In this document: one piece after another, positions 8,994 through 18,542 of the stretch
Layout of the letters: each line of letters begins with the position of its first letter
Position numbering within the stretch: the first letter of the stretch is position 1
Assembly (NCBI RefSeq): GCF_000169095.1
Contig: NZ_AAVU01000007.1
Coordinates: 1-64,000, forward strand
Length of the DNA: 64,000 nt
Reading direction: 5' to 3'
From: Lyngbya sp. PCC 8106
GTDB lineage: Bacteria; Cyanobacteriota; Cyanobacteriia; Cyanobacteriales; Microcoleaceae
Made by a program: the position numbers and the translations under genes
Notes under the pieces: model-generated
Databases searched by the model: none
What the model saw: the letters and a program-made list of their open reading frames with translations, nothing else
Told to the model about the DNA's origin: nothing

Positions 8994-11711
8994 TTACCGC
9001 TTTCGAGAAGCAGTTGCTTGTCGAATTGGAATCTGAATCACAAACTCTGATCCTTGTCCAATCTCAGAGTAGCATTCTAACTGACCCTGATGTTTTTCGA
9101 CGACAATCTGATAACTAATCGATAGCCCTAGCCCCGTTCCCCGACCAATTGGTTTTGTAGTAAAAAAGGGATCAAATAGCTTACAACGAACCTGTTCTCG
9201 CATTCCGGGGCCATTATCTACAATTCGGATCATCACCCAATTTGAGTTTACAACTTCGGTTTGAATTCGGATCGTTGGTTTTTGAGAACAAAGATCATCA
9301 TCAGACTCAAAATCAGACAATAAATACTCAACTTTTGATGTATTCGGTTCATTGAAAGCATCAATAGCATTAACCAAAATATTCATAAATACTTGATTCA
9401 TCTGACCTGCGTAACACTCCACAAAAGGAAGATTACCATAGTCTTTCACCACCTCAATTCCGACCTGTCCGGCTTGCTCTTTTAAGCGGTTTTGCAAGAT
9501 TAAAAGTGTACTGTCAATTCCTTGATGCAAATCCACCGCTTTAAACTCCGCTTCATCCAGTCGAGAAAAACTCCGCAACGATAATACAATCTGACGGATT
9601 CGATCTGATCCAAGCTGCATTGAACTGAGCAGTTTGGGTAAATCTTCCTGAACAAATTCTAACTCAACTTCTTCAATATATCGCTTGATCTCCAGCACAG
9701 GTTGCGGATAATATTCCTGATAGAGATTCAGTAAATTTAATAAGTCGTTTGTATATTGAATTGCTGGAATGACATTGCTATACACAAAAGTCACCGGATT
9801 ATTAATTTCATGAGCAATCCCAGCAACCATTTGACCTAAACTTGACATTTTTTCAGTTTGAATTAGTTGAGCCTGAGTTTTTTGTAATTGTTGTAATGCT
9901 ACTTCTAGTTGTTGAGCTTGAGCTTGCGCTTGAATCGCATTTGCTTGGGTTTTAGCATAAAGTTGAGCTTGATTAATCGCAATCGCAAGTTGATCAGTCA
10001 CTGCTTTTAATAATTCGATTTCATTCTCATGCCAATGATGAATTTTTTGATGATAAGCACAAGAAATAATTCCAATTTCACCCAATTTAGTTTGAATCGG
10101 AATAGATAAAAAAGAAAGAAAGCCTAACTGTGTTAAAAATTTACGCATCTCAGGTTCTGATACTTCAGCAATATCATCAACTTGAATCCTCTCTAGCTGT
10201 AAAAATCGCATCGCCCAACTTCCCACCTGTTCTACAGAATAATCACCCACTAAACTCGGAAGATCTGAATTTTTAGACTCATAAACAATCTCCCAATAAT
10301 CTAAGAAAGATGTATTTCCGTTGGAACTTAAGTTAGAATTTGATTGTAGCTGCAACTGAGAACTTGACGACTTAGAACGATACCAAACAAAATAACACCG
10401 ATCAAGCTGTAATAAATCCTGAATCTGACCGACTGTTGTTCTTAGAATAGTATTGAGATCAAGAGAATTCCGAATTTGACTAGCAATCCGATTAATTAAT
10501 TCTTCCTGTTGAGCGAGTTGACGAAATTTTGTTTCCGAAGTTTGTAGTGCAACTTCAGCTTGTTTGCGAGCTGTAATATCTGTGATCGTACCAATATAAC
10601 CGATAATTTCTCCCTGTTCATTGCGTTGAGCGATCGCCTGACCAAATACCCAACTGACTTCACCTGTCAAATGTTGCATTCGATATTCACTACGAAATAT
10701 TTCTCCCTGTTGAATTGTTTTTTGCCATTCTTGAACAACTCTAGGTCGATCTTCTGAATAAATAGTTTTGATCCATCCTGTCCCTAAAGAAGCGGCTTGA
10801 TTAGTTCCAGAAATTTCACAGCAACGTTCATTAACATACAAACAATTTCCTTGACTATCTGTATGAAAAATTCCCACAGGTGAGGTTTCAGCTAAAGTTT
10901 GATAACGTTTTTCACTCTCTCGTAAGGCTTCTTGAGCTTCAATTTCATCGGTTACATCCTGAACCAATGATAAAATAGAAATTAGTTTACCTGATTCATC
11001 AAATAAAGCTGAATTGTACCAATCGCAATAAACAATTGAGCCATCTTTAGTATAGTTACGGTTGCGAATTAAATTCCGAGGTTGAGTTTTATCCAGCAGC
11101 GAAGTCATGACTTCACGAACTGCTTCCATATCTTCCGAGATAATAAAATTCCACTGATTTGGCTGTAAATGAATCACTTCTTTTGCTGTCCATCCGAAAA
11201 TTATTTCTGCTTGTTGTGACCATCGTTGAACCTGAAAATCTTGATTCCACTCAATGACTGCTAAAGGGGTATTTTCAATATGAAAACTAAGCTGTTGATG
11301 GGCGTGTTCAAGAGCTTGATTAATTTGTTCGAGTTCCTTCGGACTTTTTAAAGCTAAAAGTTGGGGAACTAAAGGAATAATTGCTGTAGCAGTGACCACC
11401 GAAATAAAAGCTGTAATTGCTTTCATAACTCCAGATACCCAATAAATAGGATACCAGAGTGTCACCACTGACATTAAATGAGTTAAACCACAAGCAATAA
11501 TAAACGCTGCAAACAATAGGAAAACATTGACATAGGGTAAATCTTTCCGCTTGCGAACAAAGTAAAATAAGGTCGCTGGAATGGAAAAATAAGCCAGAAC
11601 AATTAAGACATCAGAAATAACGTGTAATCCGACCAACTGAGGTCGCCAAAGGTAACAATGACCATGAGGAATAAAAGGACTTGTTTGCAAAATCTCGGAT
11701 AAAATTTCCAT
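8994..11711 (-). CDS. Ethylene-receptor-type sensor histidine kinase (ETR-PAS-PAS-GAF-HK)
   Basis: 905 aa. The first 125 residues form a three-helix membrane sensor close to the plant ETR1 ethylene-binding domain: VISDVLIVLAYFSIP, then ACGLTHLM. The three ligand-site residues are kept: Asp34, Cys74 and His78. Their spacing (40 and 4) equals that of Asp25, Cys65 and His69 in ETR1, where Cys and His bind the Cu(I) that holds ethylene. Two PAS/PAC repeats (about 145-265 and 270-390), a GAF domain (about 410-580), a coiled linker, an HisKA with GIAHEINNP and an HATPase domain with DNGPGM and GTGLGLSI follow. It should autophosphorylate at the HEINNP histidine; no response regulator lies nearby. 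Synechocystis Etr1 is an established ethylene-binding relative. A GAF-linked light input is also possible, as I did not see a clear bilin-binding cysteine. Confidence 0.9.
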   Translation of the reverse strand: MEILSEILQTSPFIPHGHCYLWRPQLVGLHVISDVLIVLAYFSIPATLFYFVRKRKDLPYVNVFLLFAAFIIACGLTHLMSVVTLWYPIYWVSGVMKAITAFISVVTATAIIPLVPQLLALKSPKELEQINQALEHAHQQLSFHIENTPLAVIEWNQDFQVQRWSQQAEIIFGWTAKEVIHLQPNQWNFIISEDMEAVREVMTSLLDKTQPRNLIRNRNYTKDGSIVYCDWYNSALFDESGKLISILSLVQDVTDEIEAQEALRESEKRYQTLAETSPVGIFHTDSQGNCLYVNERCCEISGTNQAASLGTGWIKTIYSEDRPRVVQEWQKTIQQGEIFRSEYRMQHLTGEVSWVFGQAIAQRNEQGEIIGYIGTITDITARKQAEVALQTSETKFRQLAQQEELINRIASQIRNSLDLNTILRTTVGQIQDLLQLDRCYFVWYRSKSSSSQLQLQSNSNLSSNGNTSFLDYWEIVYESKNSDLPSLVGDYSVEQVGSWAMRFLQLERIQVDDIAEVSEPEMRKFLTQLGFLSFLSIPIQTKLGEIGIISCAYHQKIHHWHENEIELLKAVTDQLAIAINQAQLYAKTQANAIQAQAQAQQLEVALQQLQKTQAQLIQTEKMSSLGQMVAGIAHEINNPVTFVYSNVIPAIQYTNDLLNLLNLYQEYYPQPVLEIKRYIEEVELEFVQEDLPKLLSSMQLGSDRIRQIVLSLRSFSRLDEAEFKAVDLHQGIDSTLLILQNRLKEQAGQVGIEVVKDYGNLPFVECYAGQMNQVFMNILVNAIDAFNEPNTSKVEYLLSDFESDDDLCSQKPTIRIQTEVVNSNWVMIRIVDNGPGMREQVRCKLFDPFFTTKPIGRGTGLGLSISYQIVVEKHQGQLECYSEIGQGSEFVIQIPIRQATASRKR

Positions 11712-12502
11712 AATAGACTAATTAATCGGATGGGAATGGATCGAAGCAACTCAAAAGTAATCAAACAATAAATAGATTCATCTAAAACGAGATTGATACT
11801 TTAATCTATAATTTTAACTCAAACTTAAAAGAGATCACCCCTAAAAATTAATTTTTAATATCTTTTATACTCTCTCTAAATTAAAAACATAAAAGTGATT
11901 TATAGATGAGTTTTACATCAATTACATCAATATTTTTTGTTTTATCTAAACTCGAAAACTTAAGATTCGAGGTTTTCTGGTAAGCTCTCTAGCTTCCTTC
12001 GGGAAAGAATCTCGACATTACGAGTTAAGATGATATCTATATTAACCCTGACTGCTCAATTCATCCAGAGGTTCAACAGAGTAGACCTTTGAACTCAAAA
12101 TTAAGTTAATATATACAAAAATAGTTACATCCCTCATCAAAAGAGAGTCACCCGGCTTAAAATCAAAAAAATGAGAAAAGTCAAATTATCACCCAAATTC
12201 AGTAGAAAACCCAGTCTGAGAACAATCTAGCATCGAAAAACAGCAACAGTTCTCAAAATCATTAGCCATGAACCCCTTTCTGCAAAGAAATCCCCGGTAA
12301 TCTGACGAATTTTTAGTGAAACCGATCAGAAGATTCACTACCTCGTCGCCCTATCCCGACTCACCACAGACTTGATATTAGGGATAAATTTAATTAAACT
12401 TATAAAGAAAAGGAACTAAATTTTTCGTTACTCTGAATCTATAGCTTTAGAACCGTAGTCACCCTAATCAATAGTTCTTCCCGTTTCCAACAAGGCTTTG
12501 AA
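11712..12502. other. 791-bp intergenic region between divergent genes
   Basis: Separates the sensor kinase from prfC and must contain both promoters. It is A/T-rich with a few imperfect short hairpins (for example around 12072-12100). No ORF, RNA gene or repeat could be recognised. Confidence 0.5.
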
Positions 12503-14131
12503 ATGTCCCCAGAAACTCAAACCGAACTTCAACTCGAAGTAGAACGAAGACGCAACTTTGCCATTATTTCTCACCCCGATGCCGGGAAAACCACCCTGAC
12601 CGAAAAACTCCTACTCTACGGAGGTGCTATCCACGAAGCCGGCGCCGTCAAAGTCCGTAAATCCCAACGTCATGCCACTTCTGACTGGATGGCAATGGAA
12701 CAACAACGGGGAATTTCCATCACCTCCACCGTGTTACAGTTTGAGTACAGTGACTACCAAATCAACCTTCTCGATACACCCGGACACCAAGACTTCAGTG
12801 AAGACACCTATCGGACTTTAGCAGCCGCCGATAACGCAGTTATGCTCGAAGACGCCGCCAAAGGGTTAGAACCCCAAACCCGCAAGCTGTTTGAAGTCTG
12901 TAAAATGCGGAGTCTTCCCATTTTCACCTTCATCAATAAAATGGATCGACCGGGACGCCATCCCTTAGAACTCCTAGATGAAATTGAACAAGAACTCGGA
13001 CTCAAACCCTACGCCGTTAACTGGCCAATCGGTATGGGAGACACCTTTAAAGGCGTATTTGACCGCCGTACCCAACAAATCTATCTCTTTGAGCGATCGC
13101 ATCATGGTAGCCGTGAAGCCACAGAAACCATCATTAGTCTCGGAGATCCTCGCATTGAAGACCTGTTAGACCAAGACCTCTACTACCAACTCAAAGAAGA
13201 TTTAGAACTCTTAGAAGAAGTCGGATCAGACCTAGACCTCGAACAAGTCCATCAAGGCAAAATGACCCCCGTATTTTTCGGAAGTGCCATGACCAACTTC
13301 GGGGTGAAACTGTTTCTCGAAGCTTTTTTGGAATACGGCTTAAAACCCGGCATTCATCGCAGTACCCAGGGCGAAATTCCCCCCGAGTATCCAGAGTTTA
13401 CAGGCTTTGTCTTTAAACTCCAAGCGAATATGGACCCGAAACATCGCGATCGCGTTGCCTTTGTGCGAGTCTGTACCGGAAGATTTGAAAAAGATATGAC
13501 CGTCAACCATGCGCGTACAGGCAAAACCGTCCGTCTGTCTCGTCCCCAAAAACTGTTTGCTCAAGATCGAGAATCAATCGAAAACGCCTATCCGGGTGAT
13601 GTCATCGGTTTAAATAATCCCGGTGTCTTTGCCATTGGAGACACCATTTACAATGGTCAAAAACTTGAATACGAAGGGATTCCTTGCTTTTCTCCCGAAC
13701 TCTTTGCCTACCTGAGAAATCCCAACCCCTCCAAGTTCAAACAGTTCCGTAAAGGCGTTTCCGAGTTACGGGAAGAAGGGGCTATACAAATTATGTATTC
13801 TGTTGATGATGCCAAACGTGATCCGATTTTAGCCGCCGTCGGCCAACTGCAATTTGAAGTGGTACAGTTCCGACTTCAGCAAGAATATGGCGTAGAAACC
13901 CTTCTCGATGTCCTTCCATACAGTTTGGCGCGTTGGGTGCATGGCGGTTGGGAAGCCCTCGAAAAAGTTGGACGGTTATTTAATACAGTCACCGTTAAAG
14001 ATAGTTGGGGGCGACCTGTATTGCTGTTTAAAAATGAATGGAATTATCAACAGGTACAAGGCGATCATCCAGAATTACAACTCAATAGTGTTGCGCCCGT
14101 TGTTTCGGGTCAAGAACCTGAATCTATTTAG
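12503..14131 (+). CDS. prfC: Peptide chain release factor 3
   Basis: 542 aa, full length for RF3. It is a translational GTPase that recycles RF1/RF2 after peptide release. G1 SHPDAGKTTLTEKLL, switch II DTPGHQDFSEDTYR and G4 NKMDR are intact, and the sequence is collinear with bacterial RF3 to the C-terminal domain (VVQFRLQQEYGVE). The start is the first ATG, preceded by a long untranslated stretch. A hairpin that may terminate transcription follows at 14154-14184. Confidence 0.97.
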   Translation: MSPETQTELQLEVERRRNFAIISHPDAGKTTLTEKLLLYGGAIHEAGAVKVRKSQRHATSDWMAMEQQRGISITSTVLQFEYSDYQINLLDTPGHQDFSEDTYRTLAAADNAVMLEDAAKGLEPQTRKLFEVCKMRSLPIFTFINKMDRPGRHPLELLDEIEQELGLKPYAVNWPIGMGDTFKGVFDRRTQQIYLFERSHHGSREATETIISLGDPRIEDLLDQDLYYQLKEDLELLEEVGSDLDLEQVHQGKMTPVFFGSAMTNFGVKLFLEAFLEYGLKPGIHRSTQGEIPPEYPEFTGFVFKLQANMDPKHRDRVAFVRVCTGRFEKDMTVNHARTGKTVRLSRPQKLFAQDRESIENAYPGDVIGLNNPGVFAIGDTIYNGQKLEYEGIPCFSPELFAYLRNPNPSKFKQFRKGVSELREEGAIQIMYSVDDAKRDPILAAVGQLQFEVVQFRLQQEYGVETLLDVLPYSLARWVHGGWEALEKVGRLFNTVTVKDSWGRPVLLFKNEWNYQQVQGDHPELQLNSVAPVVSGQEPESI

Positions 14132-14153
14132 TTAACCTTTCGGGGAGAATCAG

Positions 14154-14189
14154 TTGAAACCTAACTACTAGAGTCGGGTTTCAATCTTT
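14154..14189 (+). terminator. Candidate terminator of prfC
   Basis: TTGAAACC (14154-14161) pairs exactly with GGTTTCAA (14177-14184) and is followed by TCTTT. The loop is long (15 nt) and the T-run short, so it is only a moderate candidate. Confidence 0.45.
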
Positions 14190-14228
14190 GTTCTGGTGTC
14201 GAAAATTCACATTGATCAATTTTTTTAG

Positions 14229-14648
14229 CTATTCTCCGTTGTCTTTGACCACTAACACTGAACACTGAGCCTCCGCTACGACTTGAGCGCTGACAGAACC
14301 TTGTAAAATACGATTTAACCCGGTTAATCCCCGACTTCCCAGAATAATTAAGTCTACTTTGTAGATATTTGCAAGGCGAATAATCTCGACTGCCGGATCA
14401 CCATGAACGATTTCCAGTTCACTCCGAAAATCTAACTTGTCTTGATAAAGGCGAAGTTGCTCTTGGAGAAATTCTCCCGAGTCGGGATGAGGACGATCAG
14501 CGAGTGCTTCACTGTCGGACTCCTGGGCAGAAATTACATGGGAGAAGATAATATTTGTGGTCGGTTGTAAATGAAATTGTTCTAGAGCCTGAATCACCAA
14601 CTCAGTCGATGGTGAACCATCAACAGCAACCAATATTGTTTTCAGCAC
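14229..14648 (-). CDS. Universal stress protein (UspA family)
   Basis: 139 aa, single Usp domain. The first strand ends in VAVDGS with Asp10, and the ATP-binding signature G-2x-G-9x-G-S is present as GSRGLTGLNRILQGS (about 104-118), so it belongs to the nucleotide-binding UspFG-like class. Small soluble stress-related protein, probably dimeric. It is convergent with prfC and lies 113 bp downstream of hisD on the same strand. Confidence 0.93.
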   Translation of the reverse strand: MLKTILVAVDGSPSTELVIQALEQFHLQPTTNIIFSHVISAQESDSEALADRPHPDSGEFLQEQLRLYQDKLDFRSELEIVHGDPAVEIIRLANIYKVDLIILGSRGLTGLNRILQGSVSAQVVAEAQCSVLVVKDNGE

Positions 14649-14761
14649 AGATAGAGTTATCCTCCCAGACGATTAGCCACGATTGTTCGTGACTTCCCAT
14701 CATACCAAGATCTGCTCCTCAAACCCCGAAGATCGAGATGACTTGACAGCAAATATTTCAG

Positions 14762-16096
14762 TTACAACTGACCATCGAGATCAAAATCCGCTTCATCTTT
14801 AGAGGTTTCCGTTCGCAAACGTACTGAGTCCCCATGAGAGGGTAAACCTTCGGCAGTCGCCAGAATATTAATTGCATCCGCAACTTTTTGGAGAGCCGTA
14901 GGAGAATATTGGATTAAACTGGAATGCTTCAAGAATGTTTCCACCCCCAAAGCCGAAGCATAACGGGCTGCCCCAGAAGTTGGTAAAGTATGGTTCGGGC
15001 CTGCGAGATAGTCTCCCACCGCTTCTGGAGTTGAACTGCCCAGAAAAATAGCCCCCGCATGGCGAATTTTTTCCAGCATTGCCCAAGGATCTGCTACTTC
15101 GAGTTCTAAATGTTCTGGAGCAAATTCATTAGACAGTTTAGCTGCGGCATCTAAAGACTCAACCACAACCACCAAACCATAATGAGCGATCGCTTTTTCT
15201 GTTAAGGTTCGTCGAGGGTGATCCGTGAGTTGACGTTCGACCTCAGTGACCACCTGACGGGCTAATGCCGAGTCTGTGGTCAGTAAGATCGCCGCCGCCA
15301 TCGGATCATGTTCAGCTTGAGCCAACAAATCCGCCGCCACATAAACTGGATTTGCCCCACTATCGGCAATCACTAAAACTTCTGATGGCCCAGCGAGGGA
15401 GTCAATGCCAACCGTTCCATACACTAACTTTTTCGCTAAGGTGACATAGATATTTCCGGGTCCTGTGATCACATCAACGGGCGGGATTGTTTCTGTACCG
15501 TAAGCTAGAGCGGCTACTGCTTGCGCTCCACCCACGCGATAAATTTCTTGAACCCCGGCAACTTGTGCCGCTACCAACACTGCTGGATTGACTTTACCTT
15601 CGGGGCCGGGAGGCGTAGTCATCACAATCCGAGGGACTTTCGCCACCTTCGCCGGAATTGCATTCATTAAAACGGTACTCGGATAAGCTGCTCGGCCTCC
15701 GGGAATATATAAACCCGCTCGATCAACAGGAGTGTAGCGTTTACCTAAGACCACATCATCCTCTTGAAACTGAACCCAAGATTTGGGAATCCGTTGTCGG
15801 TGAAAGGCTTCGATTTGTTTCGCCGCCAACCGAATCGCATCAAGAAGTTCTTTAGAGACTTGCTGGTAGGCAGCATCCAACTCTGAACCACTGACACGCA
15901 ACTGTTCTGGCGTTAAGGTTTGGTGGTCAAATTCTTGGGTGTAGTGCAGTAGAGCTTTGTCACCTTGTCGTTTAACGGTTTGCAGCACTTCCCGCACCGT
16001 TGCCTCTTTATGAAGGATCATGTCATCATGGGTACGACTCGCGATCCGTCGTAGTTCTGATTGTGCTTCAACCCACTGAGTGATAATTCGCAGCAT
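14762..16096 (-). CDS. hisD: Histidinol dehydrogenase
   Basis: 444 aa. Catalyses the last two steps of histidine synthesis (L-histidinol to L-histidine, two NAD+). Typical blocks are IPGGRAAYPSTVLMNAIPA, RVGGAQAVAALAYGT, TGPGNIYV, GPSEVLV, the zinc-site QAEHD (Gln260, His263), FAPEHLE and the C-terminal GPNHTLPTSG. As is common in cyanobacteria, it is not in a his operon. The predicted start MLRIITQWVE agrees with family length. Confidence 0.97.
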   Translation of the reverse strand: MLRIITQWVEAQSELRRIASRTHDDMILHKEATVREVLQTVKRQGDKALLHYTQEFDHQTLTPEQLRVSGSELDAAYQQVSKELLDAIRLAAKQIEAFHRQRIPKSWVQFQEDDVVLGKRYTPVDRAGLYIPGGRAAYPSTVLMNAIPAKVAKVPRIVMTTPPGPEGKVNPAVLVAAQVAGVQEIYRVGGAQAVAALAYGTETIPPVDVITGPGNIYVTLAKKLVYGTVGIDSLAGPSEVLVIADSGANPVYVAADLLAQAEHDPMAAAILLTTDSALARQVVTEVERQLTDHPRRTLTEKAIAHYGLVVVVESLDAAAKLSNEFAPEHLELEVADPWAMLEKIRHAGAIFLGSSTPEAVGDYLAGPNHTLPTSGAARYASALGVETFLKHSSLIQYSPTALQKVADAINILATAEGLPSHGDSVRLRTETSKDEADFDLDGQL

Positions 16097-16554
16097 GGTG
16101 GTAGGAGTGCCAACCTCAAGAGTTATCGGCCAGAAGACGGAATTGGGAATCAGTCCAGAAATGGAGTGGACAGTACAAAACCGGAGTCACTTCGAGTCTG
16201 AGATTCAAAATTCCCCTTTTGCCTTGACCTGTCTCGATTTCCGCGTTTTCCATCACCTTTCATCCATTCTGAATGTTGGGTGTTCCCGAACTTCTTGTAA
16301 TAGTTTAACGTATCCTACCCTTGCCCGTCCCAGATTCCAGCTTTTCGCTCACTTCCAATTGCTTTTTTTTTCTTGAGCCGGGTGAGAGTGCCTGCCCTGA
16401 AAGATTTTCGGACACTCGACTGACCCGATCACGCTTGATCCAAAAACCCAATTTTTTCTGTGACTATTTTTGCAGAAAAGATGTTATAGTAGTATTTCTG
16501 TAACTTGTGTATATAGAAGTCCTGAAGACCCGCATTTGGTGAGAACGCGAACCT
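16097..16554. other. 458-bp intergenic region between hisD and rpsT
   Basis: Divergent promoter region. Near the rpsT side, TATAGT at about 16485-16490 looks like a -10 box for the ribosomal protein gene; no good -35 match was seen. Plus-strand ORFs here have no coding character. Confidence 0.4.
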
Positions 16555-16872
16555 ATGGCTAATATTAAGTCTGCCATCAAACGAATTGAAATTGCCGAAC
16601 GCAATCGGCGACAAAACAAATTCTACAAGTCCGCCGTGAAAACGTTAATGAAAAATTATTTCGCAGCGGTCGAAAAATACGCATCTGATCCCAAACAAGA
16701 AACCTTAGATGAAGTCAATCAACGGATGTCAGCCGCTTACAGCAAAATAGACAAAGCCGTAAAGCACCGCGTCCTCCATCGCAATAATGGCGCACGTAAG
16801 AAAGCTCGACTTGCCAAAGCTCTCAAACCTTACTTCCCGAATCCTAACGCTCAGGAGTCCAACGTGTCCTAA
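16555..16872 (+). CDS. rpsT: 30S ribosomal protein S20
   Basis: 105 aa, basic and helical. It starts MANIKSAIKRIEIAERNRRQ, the diagnostic S20 N-terminus, and ends with the K/R-rich helix HRNNGARKKARLAKAL. Binds 16S rRNA early in 30S assembly. It is slightly longer than the E. coli protein, as usual for cyanobacteria. It is followed by a hairpin and then the TatD gene. Confidence 0.97.
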   Translation: MANIKSAIKRIEIAERNRRQNKFYKSAVKTLMKNYFAAVEKYASDPKQETLDEVNQRMSAAYSKIDKAVKHRVLHRNNGARKKARLAKALKPYFPNPNAQESNVS

Positions 16873-16937
16873 GGAATTCTGAATGGCTGTAGACAAAAGA
16901 GAAAAAATCACTCATTTGTCATCATCAATTAGGGGAA

Positions 16938-16961
16938 GGGAGATGAGTTAGCTCTTCTCCC
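16938..16961 (+). terminator. Hairpin downstream of rpsT, possible terminator
   Basis: GGGAGATGAG and CTCTTCTCCC form a stem of nine pairs with one T/T mismatch and a 4-nt loop, 66 bp after the rpsT stop. There is no T-run, so termination is uncertain. Confidence 0.35.
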
Positions 16962-17375
16962 ATTTGCCAATTGGAAAGATTTATTCGCGGCGACTCAAAA
17001 ACTCGATCACAGAGCGTTCTGCCCTGAATCTCCTCCATTGTATTCTAGAGTTCTAAACATTTAGATATAAAAGTGATCCTTAAATTAAGTCAAAAGTTGC
17101 AAGTGAGTTAACAACCAGTGACCGATTGCTGATCAGATCACACAGGAGATGGCTAGCGGGCGGTTTACAGCCTCATCCCCGAAAAGCGTAGAACATAGGC
17201 GATCTTTACTGATCTTGATCCTTACTCTACGGCACTTGAGGAAATTACACCCACGCGATTGTCAAGTTAGCCTGGGACGCCAGACAGCCCTAGCCCAACT
17301 TCTGTCAACATCACGTTAAAAAGCAGTGGAAATTGCTGCCAAGGCTCTCCCGAAACGCGAATCTACTCAATTATA
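16962..17375. other. Intergenic region upstream of the TatD gene
   Basis: About 410 bp with no coding potential. No promoter elements or known RNA motif could be assigned. Confidence 0.4.
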
Positions 17376-18191
17376 ATGCAGCTCGTTGATACTCACGTTC
17401 ATCTTAACTTTGATGTTCTCGCATCGGACTTAGAAGCGATTCAACAACGCTGGAAAGCTTCAGGTGTTGTTCGTTTAGTCCATTCCTGCGTACATCCACA
17501 TGAATTCACCGAAATTCAAGCGATCGCAAATCAAGTCGAAAACCTCTTTTTTTCAGTCGGTTTGCATCCATTAGACACCGAAAAATGGACTACCGTTACC
17601 CCAGACCAAATCCTCAAACTGGCGCAATCCGATTCCCGTGTCGTCGCTTTAGGTGAAATGGGACTAGACTTTTATAAAGCCGATAACTACGACTTGCAAT
17701 TGCAGGTGTTTGAAGCCCAACTCGAGCTTGCTTATCACCTAAACAAACCCGTCATTATCCATTGTCGGGATGCAGCCGAACCCATGCTTCAACTCTTGCG
17801 AAACTTTTGGGAGCGACGAGGCCCAGTTCAAGGTGTGATGCACTGTTGGGGAGGAACCCCCACAGAAACCCAAGACTTTCTCGATTTGGGATTTTACATC
17901 AGCTTTAGTGGAACAGTCACCTTTAAAAAAGCCACTCAAATTCAAGACTCAGCCCGAATAGTTGATAGTCAACACCTTTTGATCGAAACCGACTGTCCCT
18001 TCCTCGCCCCAGTTCCTCGTCGGGGAAAACGCAACGAACCCGCCTACGTGCGTTATGTCGCTGAAAAAGTCGCCCAACTTCGAGATATACCCGTCGAGAT
18101 TCTCGCCCAACAAACCACCGAAAACGCTTGTCGGTTATTTGGCTTACCCCAACCCGAACTCCAAGAACAACAACAACCCTTGAGTATTTAA
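17376..18191 (+). CDS. TatD family metal-dependent DNase
   Basis: 271 aa TIM-barrel hydrolase. Metal ligands are visible: DTHVHL (His7, His9), the glutamate of GEMGLDFY, HCRDA, MHCWGG and the aspartate of ETDCPFLAP. TatD/YcfH proteins are 3'-5' exonucleases linked to DNA repair and stress. It lies immediately before the rpoB-rpoC1-rpoC2 cluster on the same strand, but 351 bp away, so co-transcription is not certain. Confidence 0.93.
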   Translation: MQLVDTHVHLNFDVLASDLEAIQQRWKASGVVRLVHSCVHPHEFTEIQAIANQVENLFFSVGLHPLDTEKWTTVTPDQILKLAQSDSRVVALGEMGLDFYKADNYDLQLQVFEAQLELAYHLNKPVIIHCRDAAEPMLQLLRNFWERRGPVQGVMHCWGGTPTETQDFLDLGFYISFSGTVTFKKATQIQDSARIVDSQHLLIETDCPFLAPVPRRGKRNEPAYVRYVAEKVAQLRDIPVEILAQQTTENACRLFGLPQPELQEQQQPLSI

Positions 18192-18542
18192 CCCCAATTT
18201 TTGAGAGGGGACTTCTAACCCAAAGAATCACGGTTCTGCGTTGGCAATCAACAACTCTTGAGGAAAAAAGAATAATCGGCTTTTGTTGAATCCATTCAAT
18301 TCAGCCTCAAGGAAACACCCCCAGCTTTCACACCCCAAAGTCGAGGAAACCTATCCCAAACTTATAAAATCCGAAAACGAGTTGACTCTTAAATAAATTA
18401 TGCTTTTGTTAAAACCCCAACCGACAGTCCCGCTCAAACCTCCCCTAAACTAAACAAAACACCCATAAATGTTCAAAATCTAGTCCGTACACCTTACCCC
18501 GTTCCCAAAAATCCAATTCCACTCAACTCAAAAACTAAACCT
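18192..18542. other. 351-bp leader region of rpoB
   Basis: Between tatD and rpoB. C- and A-rich with no ORF longer than about 17 codons. No promoter, attenuator hairpin or repeat could be assigned with confidence. Confidence 0.45.
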
